Shown: piece after piece, positions 11,640 through 24,774 of the stretch | How positions within the stretch are numbered: the first letter of the stretch is position 1 | Layout of the letters: each line of letters opens with the position of its first letter | DNA from: Ficedula albicollis | Taxonomy: Eukaryota > Chordata > Aves > Passeriformes > Muscicapidae | DNA: 64,000 nt | NCBI RefSeq assembly: GCF_000247815.1 | Contig: NC_021680.1 | Location: forward strand, 4,798,782 to 4,862,781 | Direction of reading: 5' to 3' | Translations under genes and position numbers: made by a program | The notes under the pieces: model-generated | What the model was told of the DNA's origin: nothing | The model's input: the letters and a program-made list of their open reading frames with translations, nothing else | The model's database searches: none

Positions 11640-14600
11640 TGTTGTTCATGGTGAGTTTAAAACTCCACCGAGTTCCTCAAATGCATCCCAGCACCCTGTG
11701 GTTTGAGACAAACCTCTGGGAGGGGGGTGACAAACAGCAGGGCAAAACACAGGCCAATATAGAAACCTCTGACACTGCGAGGTCTAACAGTTCTCTTGCT
11801 GTAAAAATAACAGGATGCTTTGCAGATAACAATTTCTTTTAGATTTCTGCAAAAAGAGGTATAAATCTAACTCAACTCTCCTTTATGTACTCCAGAAGAG
11901 ATTACATTCCAATCCAGCCTATTTTAACTCAGAGTCTGCAAAGCACAACCTTTTTAAAGTTCATTATTTTTGCAAAAAAAAGCCTGCTGACATTTGCGTG
12001 ATCTTCTTTTTGTACTCTTGCTAAACAGTATATAATTTGTGAATGCAATTAAACCTCAATTACTATTTAATCTCACTGATCCAGCCCTCAGATCACACTT
12101 CCAGCTACGTGCAGCTTATGCAGAGCAAAGTAGGTGAGGATAAAACTCCAGCACAGGTTAGAATAAACAATACAGGCACCCAGAAATTCTCAGGATGCTC
12201 CATACCTTTCCATTTTCCCCAGGGTATTTACAGGCTGAAGGGAGATCTTGGAGCTGTTCATTGGCAGTTTTCTTACCTAGGAGAGCTCACAGAGCTGGAA
12301 AATTGCTGTAAATCTGCTAAATGGCACCACATGACCAGGTCAGTATAGGGGATTGGAAAACATTCTCAGTTTCTTGTCTCATTATCCTTTGGGTAAATAT
12401 TTATAAATAAATATGCCCTTAAACTCGAGCAATTGCAAGTGGTAATAACCTGCTGCTTTTAAAAGCTTAAAACATCAGGCCAGTATTGCTATTTCACTGA
12501 GGGTTTGTAAAAAAAGAAAATAATTACAATCAGAGCAAAAAAGAAAAAAGGGGGGGTGTCGTTTAATGGAAACCTGTTGATTTTTCAGCTGTACTTAAAA
12601 CCAACAAAGAAAATGAGCTGGCTATTAATGCACTACGAATGTAAATTAAAACTGGCAAAGAAAACAAGAGTGGCTCGTTTTGAGGGCATTTTGAGTTGTA
12701 ACTACATAACCTCTTGCTTCAGTTTGTTGCAATAGAAGCAAATTAAACAATACTGGCAGACAGAAGATTGAGTAAATATTATTCAAAGTGCCATGCCTGT
12801 AGGGCAGCAGTGGAATACCTGCTGCAAACCCCAAAGCACAGCAGAGAGCCTCACCATGTCCTTCTTTACTCCCCTTGCACAGAAACTGTCCAAAAATACC
12901 CTCTAGCTTCAAGGAGCTTTCCCTGTGTTTAACCTGGGTCCAGTTCCAAATCTCTCTTCACTGCTTGCTGCGTATGGATTGGAGTAGCTGCATGAAATGA
13001 AGAAAATACATATGCAAAGAAGGAATATTTCCATAATACATGGGAAAATTGTCCTCGCTTCTGTAGGCAAACCAAGCAGAACATAATACAGTGGGCATTA
13101 GTTATTCAGTGGATATTACTATAGGACACAGCAGAAGGCAATTTCCTTCAGATAATTTTTGTTCTTCTTTTCATTATCCCTTGCAATTTACCTATGCATC
13201 CTATGATTCCTAGTATGCTCATATATATCCCAAAAAGCTGATGTGAGCCCTCTTGTCCCCTGGTTTCTCTCTCAGTTATAAACTTGCCAGGAATGTTGTC
13301 TCAGTCTTCAAATAACCCTTTCTGTTGGAAAAGTACCAGGAAAACAAACTTATTTAAAAAAAGACATTAGGTAAACAACTTGATTTAAAAAAATAAAAAT
13401 CCATAGCAACTAACACCAGTTTAATGTTAAATGTGAAGTAAGTTCACTGTCCAGAGCTCGAACTGCAGCTCACGTGTCACCCCTGAGAGGAGCACACATC
13501 AGAAAAAGCACTGCAGGATCCTGTTCTGAAGTGTGTGTTTACAAACTGCCACACAGTTGGTTTCATTTTTAGAAAAGTTAAGAGAAGCTTCCTGGAAGGA
13601 GCAGCTGAAATCACAGCCAACATCAGAGAGCACCCCCTCCTCTGCAGTAGCTCATCTTGGAAAAGTGCTGAACAGATATGTTCAACTCTCCTCTCTGTCA
13701 CCTTCAATTCACCTGCCCCATCCTTTAAGAACTGGCAAGATTTCCTTTTTCCCCTTTAAATTATCTATTTGGTACATTTTAGTACTTATAGCCAGGGAAG
13801 AAGTGGTAAATTTTTTTTTGATTCTCTGGTTTCCTGCTCTCATTTCTCAATAAAGCATCAAGCAATCCTTGAGGAGCATCCTTGAAATACCAGGTGCCTG
13901 ATGTAGAGATCCTGTATCTTTAGACATGAAAAGATTCACCTAAAGTCAGCTATGAATTGCTCTGCTCTGAAGGCCTGTTTAAATGCTGAAGTAATAAAAA
14001 AAAATATTCTAGGGGAACCATTCACCTACCTACAGTGCTTGGAGGATTGGGACATGACTTTGCAACATTTGTCATTAAGGGAATGACTAATCTGTCAAGG
14101 TACTTGGCTATGTATGCCTCCCATACCTCCCCAAAGACACCCTGATTATGGTCTGACCTCCTCAAACAGCCAGGAGAGAGCTCCCACATTTTCTGAGGAC
14201 AAATGTCACCCTGTCCTTTCTTTCTCTCCCAGCCTTCAGTCTGGGAGTAGCCCAGGGTGCCACCGTGGGATTAATAACCTTGTCCAGGGAGCCTCCATTC
14301 CAGCCTTCTCTAACTCCAGAGAGTTTCACCTACAGTTCTGGAGCAGTTTTTGTCAGCACGATGACTAGAAAGGGTGTAAGGCTGCCCTTCCTGAGATGTC
14401 TCTGACTTTGATAAGCAGATTTGCTCAGCCAGTGCTTCCTCTCCTCTCCATCACCAGGCAGCCTTTATCACATCTCAAAGGCATTCACTGCCTTTCCACT
14501 CTACACCAAGAAGCCCACACTGCAACACTGAAAGTGATACAAAGAACATATCATTCTCAAATAATTTTAAAGAAATGGAAAAATTTACACTGACTAATTT

Positions 14601-17600
14601 GATGTTTTGCTACTGTTTTTGTTTTCCTCTAAAAAAAGTGCAATTAAACCTCTGCTAGTTCTGATGGAGAGCAGGGTGTCCCAAGAAGTGGGCTTTTCTA
14701 AACTTTTTTTTGCTTATGGCAAAATAAGAAAGAAATTTTATCTCATTTCAAAAGAAGTACTTGTTTTCACTTCTTATTTTCAATGCTTGTTTTAATTTGT
14801 ACTTTTAAGGTAGCGCACAAATGATTATACTCCTTTACTCTGACCTCTAGTTTTCTTGATGTTGTGCTCCAGAGAGTGTCCACCTTGTGAAAGGGAGTTG
14901 TAAAAGGGAGTGACTCTCTGAGCCACAGAGACTTTGTGAATCAATATGTGACTAACACCTCCCAGGTATTTGCAGAGACTTTCATTAACATGGATTAAAG
15001 AGTCATCAGAAGGGCAGCGTGCTGACTGCGTTACATGCAGATAATATGATAAAGATGCTGCCCACAGCCAGATTTAACAAACATATTTGATTGTTTAATG
15101 TCCCTCTGCACACCCAGGTTAACAAATACAGTCTTGGGGGGGGCAGGGGTGCAAAATAGGTTGCAACTGGAACAGGACATGGAGCCAGTGTTCTGCATGA
15201 CCTGGCTAACCTCAAACAAGATTAATCATCCCTCTTCACCTGAGCTGGTGTAACCCAGCTTCTATCTGTTAGGAGAACTTCATTGCTAAAAATACCCTGC
15301 TTCTTGCTAAGCTGTTTGCTTTCTGTACTGACAAAAGGCATAAAGAATTTGAGAATGCCCTGTCCTTTAGAATGCAGACAATGTTAACATTTCTCCTTTT
15401 GGCTTATTTTTGCAGAAGGGGTAAAGCAGATGTGACACAAGCAGGGCATCCCTGCTTCCCAAGGAACCTGCTGTTCCAATTCCTGAATGCTGCTGACCAG
15501 TATCTCCTTCAAAACCAACATCTCCAAATGTCCAGGGGCAGAGGGGGAATCACAATTTAGGCTTAATGCCTAAATTCATATTCTTTTCACAGCATCACTA
15601 AAACAGGGATGTGCACATCCTACAACAGCAGCCCTGTATGTAGACACACAGTCCCAGCTGATCCACTTGACAAATTTCAGCTCTATTTTTAGAACTTTTA
15701 TAAACTAATGTCAATGCTTATGTAAAACAAGGTGGCTGAGGGCTGGGACTGGTGAGTTCTCAGAGAGCTCTGTCTAGTTTATACATTACTCAGGGGATCT
15801 TGCTATTAAGTGAAACAAGATCCACTTGTAATGAGATATATTTTAGTTTTTATTTAGGAAAGACTGAACATATAATTGGTCCAGGTTAGTGTTAATCCAT
15901 AGTAGTGCTAAATTTAGATCCAGAAATGGCTTCTGGTGATTTGCACGTTTTGAGCTTTATGACTGGAAAATAATACTGGGGGAAGGACAACAACCAGTCA
16001 GGCACAGCCTGCAGGGCCAGAGTCAGAGACTTCATCAAATTGACTTCAGCAATCTTCAAGCAATTAAACAAACAATAGAAAAAAATTAAAACCCAACCCA
16101 AAACAAAGCAACCACCAAAAAAACCCCAACCAAACAAAGAAAACAACACCCCCTACTACATGTAATTGAAATTCTAACAGGAGCTGGAAAGACAGAATGG
16201 AATGAACAGGATTAGTATTAGACTTAGGGTTTGAGAGACCTTCTTCACTTATTAAAAAAATGAGGAAGAGTGACAATCTAAATATTCATAACCCTACTAT
16301 TAATTTAGAAAGTGGTTCCCTAGCACGCAGCCTGGGCTTGCTGCTGTTACTCAGCAGTGCACAGCACATGAAGCACACATAGCTGGGCAGCTCTGTGCTC
16401 CTCTGTGCTGATGCAGATCAGTTCCTGCACTTCAGAGAAGACCCAGCCTGAAAGGGAGATAAGAACAGAGGGTCACAGTGTGGTGTGCTTTGCTGATCTC
16501 CTGTTCTGATGCTTACATCAATCATTGCACAGCACAGGACAGGACTGTACAGCTGTACATTCAAGAACAATAAAAATACAGGAAAGCTCACCTGTGTCAT
16601 TTGCAATTTGCATTACAGAACAAAAAGACATGGCTCAACATCTTGTTCCTTCTTTTGAATATGATTTTTCAGCTAGCCATAGCTGAGGGTTCAATAGGAC
16701 ATCCCTCAAATAATTCCCATGTACGGTTTGAACTGCCAGACAAAAGCATGTTCTATCCTCTGGCTTTATGAAACTCAGCTATAAACTCTGGACCACTTTT
16801 CCTGTGTCCTACCAGCCCAAGTAAAAGATAGAAGCAAGAATTGGCATTTCACAAAATGCAGACACGTATCTCAGAATCATTCAGTGAGAACAACTCACTG
16901 ACGACTTCGAAAGATCAGCGTAGCTATTGCGACACAGAATGTAACCGAGATGGAAAAATCCTGATCTTCTCCCTGGGATGTTTATTGCCTGTGTTACAGC
17001 CCCCTGTACATCCAGCCATCCCTGGTGCCCGTAGGAATTGTATAAGCCGAAAAAGAACAGAACATTCTCAAGAAGGGCTCTGAAAAGCCGAGTGTGATCT
17101 CCAGGGTGAGCGCCTGTGCCATTAAATGTCTGACATCAGATTTCGCTGCAGGCGATGGCAAATCTGTCACCGACTTCAATAGCAAAGTTTGGGCTCTGGG
17201 CTCTCTCCTCCCACCACTTTCCCTCGGCCTTGCCCCTTGCCAATGAGATTAGTGGGACAGAAATAGACGGAGCTTTAAGGAGGACGTAAAGGAAAAGCTT
17301 GAACACTATGTTTGCGTTTGTCCTCAGCCACCAAGAGCTTCCCTGTTTCCCCAGGGCAGAGGTCAGCACACCCACAGGCAGAGCTGCAGTGCTGCCCTGG
17401 GCACTGCTTGGCACCGCCCAGCACTGAAATGGAAGGAATCACAGATGGAGGCATTGATTTTCCAGCAGCACTCCGCTCTGTGCTGTGCTAACACACCCAA
17501 ACCTGTGCTGCATTTGCAGCCCAGGGCGTTACTTTACAACCCCCATTCCTCATTTTCCTGGAATTTTCAATGTACTGTTGCAAGCACAGGACAGGGCTGA

Positions 17601-18839
17601 GATGCCAAATCTCCTTTGCCCAGGCAATGCATGGCACCACTGGAGTGAAAGGACCCCCTTTCAGAAAGGGGAGCTAAGCACCCGAGGCATTTTGCCATCT
17701 TGCAACGAAAAGCCAGAAACTGATAAAATGAAGTCATGCTTGGTTTGGTGCCCTTAAAACTGCACAGTGAGCCCAAACACTCTTGCAGCCACCCAGGGCC
17801 ACTTCATGCCCACAGCACCCGGGGAATTCTCAAGAGGAGAACTCGGCTGGTCCCCTCCCAGCAGCCTCCTCCCTTCCATCCCAGCCCTGACTGGGTCCTT
17901 GCACAGCACACTGGTGACACTGTGGGAGGTCAGATGCCTCTTCTTGGTCTTTGAACATAAATGGAAAACAAGTTTTTTTTATCATGCAGATGTGTAATTG
18001 ATGTCCTGGCAGAGGTAGCTGTCCCAGCCAGAAAACACACCCTGGTGAAGTGAGGAAGTATTTTGTAAATTGTTTCTTTTACTGGAAAAACCAGCAATAT
18101 CCATGCTTTAAGAGTGTAACAAATATATAAACCTAAATATACCTAGCTCAGCTGACAAAATTCAATTTTAATGTAAACAGTTTTTAAACCAAATGTTACA
18201 GTAAGAATTTTTGAAAGGTAATCTAACCTCACAATTCCATATGCAGCCTAATTTTCACCTGTTTTTCCCACTCTTGGAAGACATTACACATGTCGTAACT
18301 GCCTTCCTTAACTGGCACTTCCATCTTACGGGTTTCTGAAAGAAACAATTAAAAGTTTGAAATAGAAAGCATTAGATAAATACATGATTCATGGTGCAAT
18401 TTTCCATATGCTGACTACTGCCAACTTTGCAACTTGGCAGATGCTGGGAATATCCCAGCTCTGCCCTTGCAGTCCTCCCGCAGGACCAACAAGAAAACAT
18501 TTTGTCAGGCTTTAGACATCTGCAGGATCTCTGCTGTGCTATGGGTAAGCTCCCAAAACACAGTTGCTTAATCAAACCTTACTATAGCTTGCTAGACTTT
18601 GAAGTTTCCCACTTCCCAATAGCTGGCACATTTCCCCCCATCCGGCATCGAGGATCAGGTGGAAGAAACTCGAAACCAGCATCCAAACGGGGGAAATCTG
18701 CAGGTCGGGTGGCAGGTGGGGACGTGCTGTTCTCCTCTGCAGATCATTTGATCCTCTGCAGAGGCTGCAGCCTGGCAAGGCCAGGGCGGAATTTCCCGGT
18801 GTTATTCCAAGGCTGCCTGTGCCAGGTCCGCACGTGCGG
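11640..18839. other. intergenic, upstream of RGS2
   Basis: About 7 kb without a recognisable exon. It holds many short ORFs on both strands without domains. An A/C-rich low-complexity patch lies at about 16065-16155. GC content rises towards 17100-17950. A conserved distal enhancer of RGS2 could lie here, but nothing in the sequence alone shows it. Confidence 0.45.
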
Positions 18840-19110
18840 GTGCTGTTCCCGTGTGTCTGTCCCAGGTGTCCCACAGCCCTGGGCGCTGTTCCCCTGTGTG
18901 TGTCCAAGGTGTCCCACGGCCCCTGTGCTGTTCCCGTGTGTCTGTCCCTGGCTGTTCGACATCTCAAAGCTCTCCTGGCCCCGGTTCTCCGCCGGTGCCG
19001 ATGGAAGCGCTGGAAGTCAGTCAGCACAGACCCATCCATCATCCTGGCACTGCCTGCCCCTCTCTTTGCTTTGGCAACTTCACCCCGCAGAGTTTCTGGA
19101 GCTGAGGCTT
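18640..19110. promoter_or_regulatory. CpG-rich, GC-rich segment upstream of RGS2
   Basis: Around 18640-19110 GC and CpG content are clearly higher than in the flanks. The segment lies about 2.3 to 2.8 kb before the RGS2 start codon. It could be a small CpG island or a distal regulatory element, but no specific factor sites decide this. Long opposing ORFs across it (259 codons on +, 216 on -) are best explained by GC-rich composition with few stops. Confidence 0.35.
18840..18955. repeat. short minisatellite, 42-43-bp unit, about 2.7 copies
   Basis: Three imperfect units start with GTGCTGTTCCC or GCGCTGTTCCC, at 18840, about 18883 and about 18925. Each holds a GTGTGTCTGTCC-like core followed by GGTGTCCCAC; the third unit is partial. 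It lies within the GC-rich segment upstream of RGS2. Confidence 0.85.
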
Positions 19111-19960
19111 TTACAGCCCTTACAGCCTTACTCTTTCCATAGTTTCTCCCATGGTAACCACCCTCACAATAATTTTCCTTTATGTAGATACCATATACAG
19201 GACTAAGAGCTACCTGTTGCAAAAATAATTTAGAGTGATTTGGTTAAATTTGCAGAATTGAACTTTATTTTCCTATCAGATAATCAATATATGCTGCAAA
19301 GTACAACCAGAAGCACTGAAAAGTTTTTCAAATGCTGTCACAAATTAAATGGCATTAATTTCCCCCAGACATCTCTTTTAAAGCAAAGTGCAGCTCTTTA
19401 GTGCAGCTTGTGAATGTTCGGCAAGCAGAGGTTGTAAGGACACAGCGATTATCTAAATGGATCAGACATTTATGCTACGTGATTGCGTTGAAGTCAGCTG
19501 GCAATTTGGGAGTCAGTCTCTCTGAATATTGCTTTTTGTGGCAGGAAAGACAGGCTCTGTGGAGAGGAAGACACATGCACAGAAAAGAGCGAAAAGCAGA
19601 GAGAGGGTGAAGAGAAACTCACATGGTTCCTAAATCCAAATTGTTTGGACATGATACCCTCCAGCTGGACACTGCTGAGAAGGACCACAACGAGCTGAGG
19701 GCTCGAGTAAGGCGCTGCAACTTCAGCTCCCAGCGCTGGGAGTAATTTACACAATTCACTGGTAGGTGGCAACACCGCCCAGAGCTAAACTCAAACGGAT
19801 CCACAGCCTGGCTCAGCAGAGGGGCCACACCAAAAGCACCGCACGCCCAAGCTTAGAGCTACTTCATTTCTCAAGAAACACGGCTACGTCCTTCCTTTTT
19901 CGCGCACTAGCCACACTCAAAAATCTGCATAACCTTAAACACCTCCAGAAGAGCAGGGCA
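18956..19960. other. intergenic, proximal upstream of RGS2
   Basis: No exon or transposon recognised. GC content falls after about 19150 and rises again after 19650 on approach to the RGS2 CpG island. Confidence 0.45.
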
Positions 19961-20143
19961 TGTTGGTGACTGACGGAAAGGACAGGCAGCCCTTTGGCGG
20001 TGGGACACGATTTCCAAGAAGGGGGTGGGGAGTAAGGAAAAACAAAGCAAAGAGGGAGAAGAGACGCGATGCGGAGGAGAGGCAGAGTTTGCTGCGCTGG
20101 GAAAGACCGGTGCTGGCTCGGAGCCGCTCGGAGCCGCCCCCAG

Positions 20144-21330
<1,187 letters not shown>

Positions 21331-21363
21331 GCGCGGCGCGGGCGCGGCCAGCTCGGCTGGGTT

Positions 21364-21407
21364 AGGCTCGGCTCGGCCAGGCTCGGCTCGGCCAGGCTCG
21401 GCTCAGC
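21364..21407 (+). repeat. RGS2: 15-bp tandem repeat in the RGS2 5' UTR
   Basis: AGGCTCGGCTCGGCC occurs at 21364 and 21379, and a third copy diverges at its end at 21394-21407, directly abutting the start codon. It makes the immediate leader very GC-rich and free of upstream ATGs. Confidence 0.9.
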
Positions 21408-21505
21408 ATGCAGAGCGCGCTGCTCGTGGCGGTGCGCATGGAGCGGGGCAGCCGCCGCCGCAGCGAGCCCGAGGAGGCGGACAAGGGCCGGATGAAGAGG
21501 ACGAT
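21408..21505 (+). CDS. RGS2: RGS2 coding exon 1
   Basis: It encodes residues 1-32 plus two bases of codon 33, starting [11 protein letters not shown]. The donor is GTGAGT at 21506. It leaves phase 2, completed by the first base of exon 2 to make isoleucine. This exon is the least conserved part of the protein and carries the alternative methionines M11 and M29. Confidence 0.93.
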
Positions 21506-23574
21506 GTGAGTTCCCCCCGCCCCAGGGGCTCTCCTCGCCTTCGGGGGCTGCGGGTGACTCCCGCCTCGGGGAAAGCGCTGCTGCCTCAAGCTCTGCGAGC
21601 TGTCGTTTCTAACGAGCATCTCCCTCTTCTTCCTTCCAGCATTAAGGATTGGAAAACAAGACTGAGCTACTTCCTGCAGAACTCTTCCAATTCTAACAAA
21701 AGGAAATCTAAGAAGGCAGGGAAACACCGCAACTACTTCAGGTAAGTAATGAGAAAGGGACTCTGTTTAAGTAACTCGAGTGTTCCTCAAAAGCAGTGAA
21801 GCTTGAGCAGTGTAGTCTGATGTTCTCCCTCTCTTTGTGCAGACCTTCCCCTGAAGAAGCCCAGCTGTGGTCAGAAGCCTTTGATGAACTTCTTGCTAAC
21901 AAATGTAAGTTTGTCTTCAGAAAGTATCATTTGGGAACAAAGGGATGGAGAAATTTTTATGTCTGTAGGAGTTTCCTTCCTTCTGTGTCATCATTGTACC
22001 TCTCGTGTAAAGAGCTTTGATTCTGGTCTTGCAAGTTAAATGCTTTTAATAGTTTAAAGCCAAAATACATAGAAGTGGGTTTTTACAAAAAAAGTAAGCT
22101 AATGATAAAACAAAGAATACCTCAGTTTGTTTTTTTTTTTCCTTGGAAACCCTGTAGCTAAAATCATACCTGTCAGCTTGGTTTTTCCCATTTGGCAGCT
22201 GGGAAGAGGGCATTTATCCCCTGAGCTCACTGTATAACCAAAGCAAGCACTTTCCAGTAACGTGGAAAGGATTCTGCAGCACAGGTTCAGTGATCTCGGG
22301 GTTTTACTGTAGCTCTACAAGAAGCAGCATTCACCAGCAAAGCAAAAAGACTTAAGGAGTAATATTACTATTTGCTCTTTGAGCTTGAGTCATCCTTTCC
22401 ATTGAAAGAATATTCCAGAGTACCATAGCAGTCATATTTACTGCAGTGTAAAGGTTAGCAGAGGAGAGCTTATCTAGAAAGAAATGATTTTTGTTAAAGG
22501 TTAGCAGAGGAGAGCTTGTCTAGAAAGAAATGTTTTGTTTTTTTTTAATGTACTCTCAGGCATCACAGGAGGAAGCATAACCATAGAAATGGTTTCATTT
22601 TTTGTGTTTGCCTAAGAAATGGCAAACTCAAAGTGAAACCTGCCAAGCTGTTAAAAGCATTAACTTGCTTGCAAACATAAATTATGGATTTTTTTTTTTT
22701 ATTGCCATGATAGCGCTGAAAAAATAGACCTACAGCAAAACATTCTGGTAGAAACTGATGTGGCCAATAGGTAAACTCAAGATTCCTGAAATAGTTAATT
22801 GATGGTGAGTGTTTTTTTTCTTTCCTTAGATGGTCTTGCTGCTTTCCGAGCTTTTCTGAAGTCTGAGTTTTGTGAAGAGAACATTGAGTTCTGGTTGGCC
22901 TGTGAGGACTTCAAGAAAACGAAATCACCCCAAAAGCTGACATCGAAAGCAAAGAAAATCTACAATGACTTCATTGAAAAGGAGGCTCCCAAAGAGGTAA
23001 AGAAAAGCTGCTTAAACATGAATGCTCTATTCTATGCATTCTTACAGCCATTATTTCTTTGAACTCAAGATACAGAACTCAAAACTGCATTGTGCATAAC
23101 CTCACTGTTAATATCTGTGTCTGAATACACCTGCCTTTACACCAGGCTGGAAAATGGCACAAGCAGTGTGACAGAGAATTTCCATTTTAACTGAGGAAAG
23201 ACATATCTGAACTCGTTTTGGCTTTGTGCAAAAGAAGAATTTTCTTTAAGAAAACTCTCCAGCAATTTGACCCCGTAGTAACGGGATCTTGCCGTTTTCC
23301 CCTCTTCAGAAGTTGTACAGTGTATTACACTTACTTGAATCCTGTTCTCTGGAGTAACGTGCCTCTTTCTGTATTTCAGATAAACATAGACTTCCAGACC
23401 AAGAGCATGATTGCACAGAACATCCAGGGGCCCACCCACACCTGCTTCAGCGCGGCGCAGAAGAGAGTGTACAGCTTAATGGAGAACAACTCCTACCCGC
23501 GCTTTTTGGAGTCGGAATTCTACCAGGAACTGTGCAAGAAGGCACCTCTCAGCAGGGCAGCCCAGGGCACATGA
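21408..23574 (+). CDS. RGS2: RGS2, regulator of G-protein signalling 2 (five exons)
   Basis: GTPase-activating protein for heterotrimeric G proteins, with preference for G-alpha-q; it shortens Gq-coupled receptor signalling at the plasma membrane. Coding exons are 21408-21505, 21640-21741, 21843-21904, 22830-22996 and 23380-23574 (624 nt, 207 aa; human RGS2 is 211). All introns are GT-AG, of 134, 101, 925 and 383 bp. The N-terminus (1-32) is divergent and basic. Residues about 34-46 form the amphipathic membrane-binding helix ([12 protein letters not shown]). The RGS box covers about 79-195 with the [17 protein letters not shown] core. C102, N180 and E187 match human C106, N184 and E191, the residues known to set Gq selectivity. 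The start has A at -3 and matches the family's MQSA opening. In-frame M11 and M29 could give shorter isoforms, as known for human RGS2. RGS2 is an inducible early-response gene in other vertebrates. Confidence 0.97.
21640..21741 (+). CDS. RGS2: RGS2 coding exon 2
   Basis: The acceptor CCAG ends at 21639 and the donor GTAAGT starts at 21742. It encodes the membrane-targeting helix and the following lysine-rich linker ([11 protein letters not shown]). It leaves phase 2. Confidence 0.96.
21843..21904 (+). CDS. RGS2: RGS2 coding exon 3
   Basis: The acceptor GCAG ends at 21842 and the donor GTAAGT starts at 21905. It encodes [20 protein letters not shown], the start of the RGS box. It leaves phase 1; the split tyrosine codon 88 is completed by exon 4. 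Confidence 0.97.
22449..22535 (+). repeat. two-copy tandem duplication in RGS2 intron 3, 46-bp unit
   Basis: The segment TAAAGGTTAGCAGAGGAGAG at 22449 recurs at 22495, with an A/G and an indel-type difference between the copies. It lies in the middle of the 925-bp intron 3, away from the splice sites. Confidence 0.93.
22830..22996 (+). CDS. RGS2: RGS2 coding exon 4
   Basis: The acceptor CTTAG ends at 22829 and the donor GTAAAG starts at 22997. It encodes the central RGS box from [20 protein letters not shown] to the KEAPKE motif, including C102 of the Gq-selectivity triad. It ends in phase 0. Confidence 0.97.
23380..23574 (+). CDS. RGS2: RGS2 coding exon 5 (terminal)
   Basis: The acceptor TTTCAG ends at 23379 and the stop TGA is at 23572-23574. 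It encodes the second half of the RGS box (INIDFQTK through [16 protein letters not shown]), including N180 and E187, and a short C-terminal tail that differs from the mammalian one. Confidence 0.97.
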   Translation: MNIDFQTKSMIAQNIQGPTHTCFSAAQKRVYSLMENNSYPRFLESEFYQELCKKAPLSRAAQGT

Positions 23575-24345
23575 GCCATGCAGAGGAGAGAGAAGCAGCC
23601 TCTGGGCTGGCGAGGAAGCCGAGCCACGGCTCGTGAGCAGCATCCTGACCCCAAAGGCTGGGCCACCGGGCGCTCAGCCTGTTTGCCACGCTGCAAGGAC
23701 AAACGCTGACTTTGGTGCAGAGCTGATGGCCCAGAGGGTGTTCAGGGGACGTGGCAGAAGCGTGCCAGCAGCTGCTGGCACTGCCCTTCCCTGCCAGCGC
23801 TGCAGCCAGGGTGGCTGTGTGCCGTGCAGCAGCCCTTCTGTCACGGCCGAGGAGCGATGCGGCAGGTCCGGACAGAGCTTCCTTCTTGTGCACAGAAGCT
23901 GCTCTCTGCGCTTGGGCACTGCTGGGAACTCGAGTAATTGGTTGCCTATTTATTTTTCCGAAGCCTCCCCCAGCGCTGCTGTTGCCGGTGGCTCGGTGCG
24001 CTCACACCGGTTCTGTTGCTGCCTGGAGCTGCCAAGAGCTGTGCTGGGTTTCTGTGCAGCCTCCTCACAGGAACAGCACTGTGAGGGGAGGAAGGGATGG
24101 AATAACTCTGTTCCCAGAGGAACAGGTTCTGCAGCGAAAGTATGCAGGGCTGGGTTGTGTCAGCAGGGCTGTGTGGGGCCACGCTGAGGGCAGAACTTGG
24201 CCAAGGCGAACAGGAGCTGTATAGTATTATATTTCTATGTGGATTATGATTGTGTTGAATGCTACAATGTCATAATTCTGTCTTGAGGACAGTAAGCTTC
24301 AGTGAAGTTTTATTGTTTTTAATAAACTATTTTGATACAAAGCTT
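23575..24345 (+). other. RGS2: RGS2 3' untranslated region
   Basis: It runs from the stop codon to the inferred cleavage site. The first 600 bp are unusually GC- and CpG-rich for a 3' UTR, then composition turns AT-rich. A TATTTATTT element at 23947-23955 resembles an AU-rich mRNA-instability element, which would fit an early-response transcript. Overlapping ORFs on both strands here come from GC richness. Confidence 0.8.
24321..24326 (+). terminator. RGS2: RGS2 poly(A) signal AATAAA
   Basis: AATAAA is followed about 20-40 bp later by a T/GT-rich stretch (CTTCTTTTGTTGCC, then TTTGTGTTGC), the expected downstream element. Cleavage is inferred near 24340. Confidence 0.85.
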
Positions 24346-24582
24346 CTTTTGTTGCCTAATTTGTGTTGCACACATGGTCTGGCACTGGACACTGGGCAAC
24401 TCTGGGTCCTGGGTGAGATATTAATAGGGCTAAGTTTAAAGCTGTTAGTTCTTGATCTATGAAGTGAGTTTTCTGTTTGGGCTTTATCAAAAAAAAAAAC
24501 CTTAAGGGCTTGCAAGCTTAACAGGGAAACGTGTTCAACCACATCCTCTGTCCCAACATGTCTGTGAAGCCAGTCTGAGACA

Positions 24583-24774
24583 TGCAAGGCACACACTGAG
24601 CTGCCCACGATGCCATATCAAACAGGGCAGCAGTGCTGCTGTAGATCACTGGATGCTGCAAGGCACACACTGAGCTGCCCACGATGCCCTATCAAACAGG
24701 GCAGCAGTGCTGCTGTAGAGCACTGGATGTCCTATCAAACAGGGCAGCAGTGCTGCTGTAGAGCACTGGATGTC
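24583..24774. repeat. nested tandem duplication, 74-bp and 43-bp units
   Basis: A 74-bp unit starting TGCAAGGCACACACTGAG at 24583 recurs at 24657. The last part of the second copy (from CCTATCAAAC at 24688) is duplicated again at 24731, a period of 43 bp. Differences are few. It begins about 240 bp after the RGS2 poly(A) site. Confidence 0.95.

Noticed and set aside
18427..19222. Opposing ORFs of 259 (+) and 216 (-) codons as real genes
   Set aside because: They occupy the same GC-rich, partly tandem-repetitive segment; no domain is recognised and both arise from low stop-codon density.
21362..21727. Minus-strand ORF of 121 codons overlapping RGS2 exons 1 and 2
   Set aside because: It is antisense to well-supported coding exons and GC-rich leader repeats; no independent evidence.
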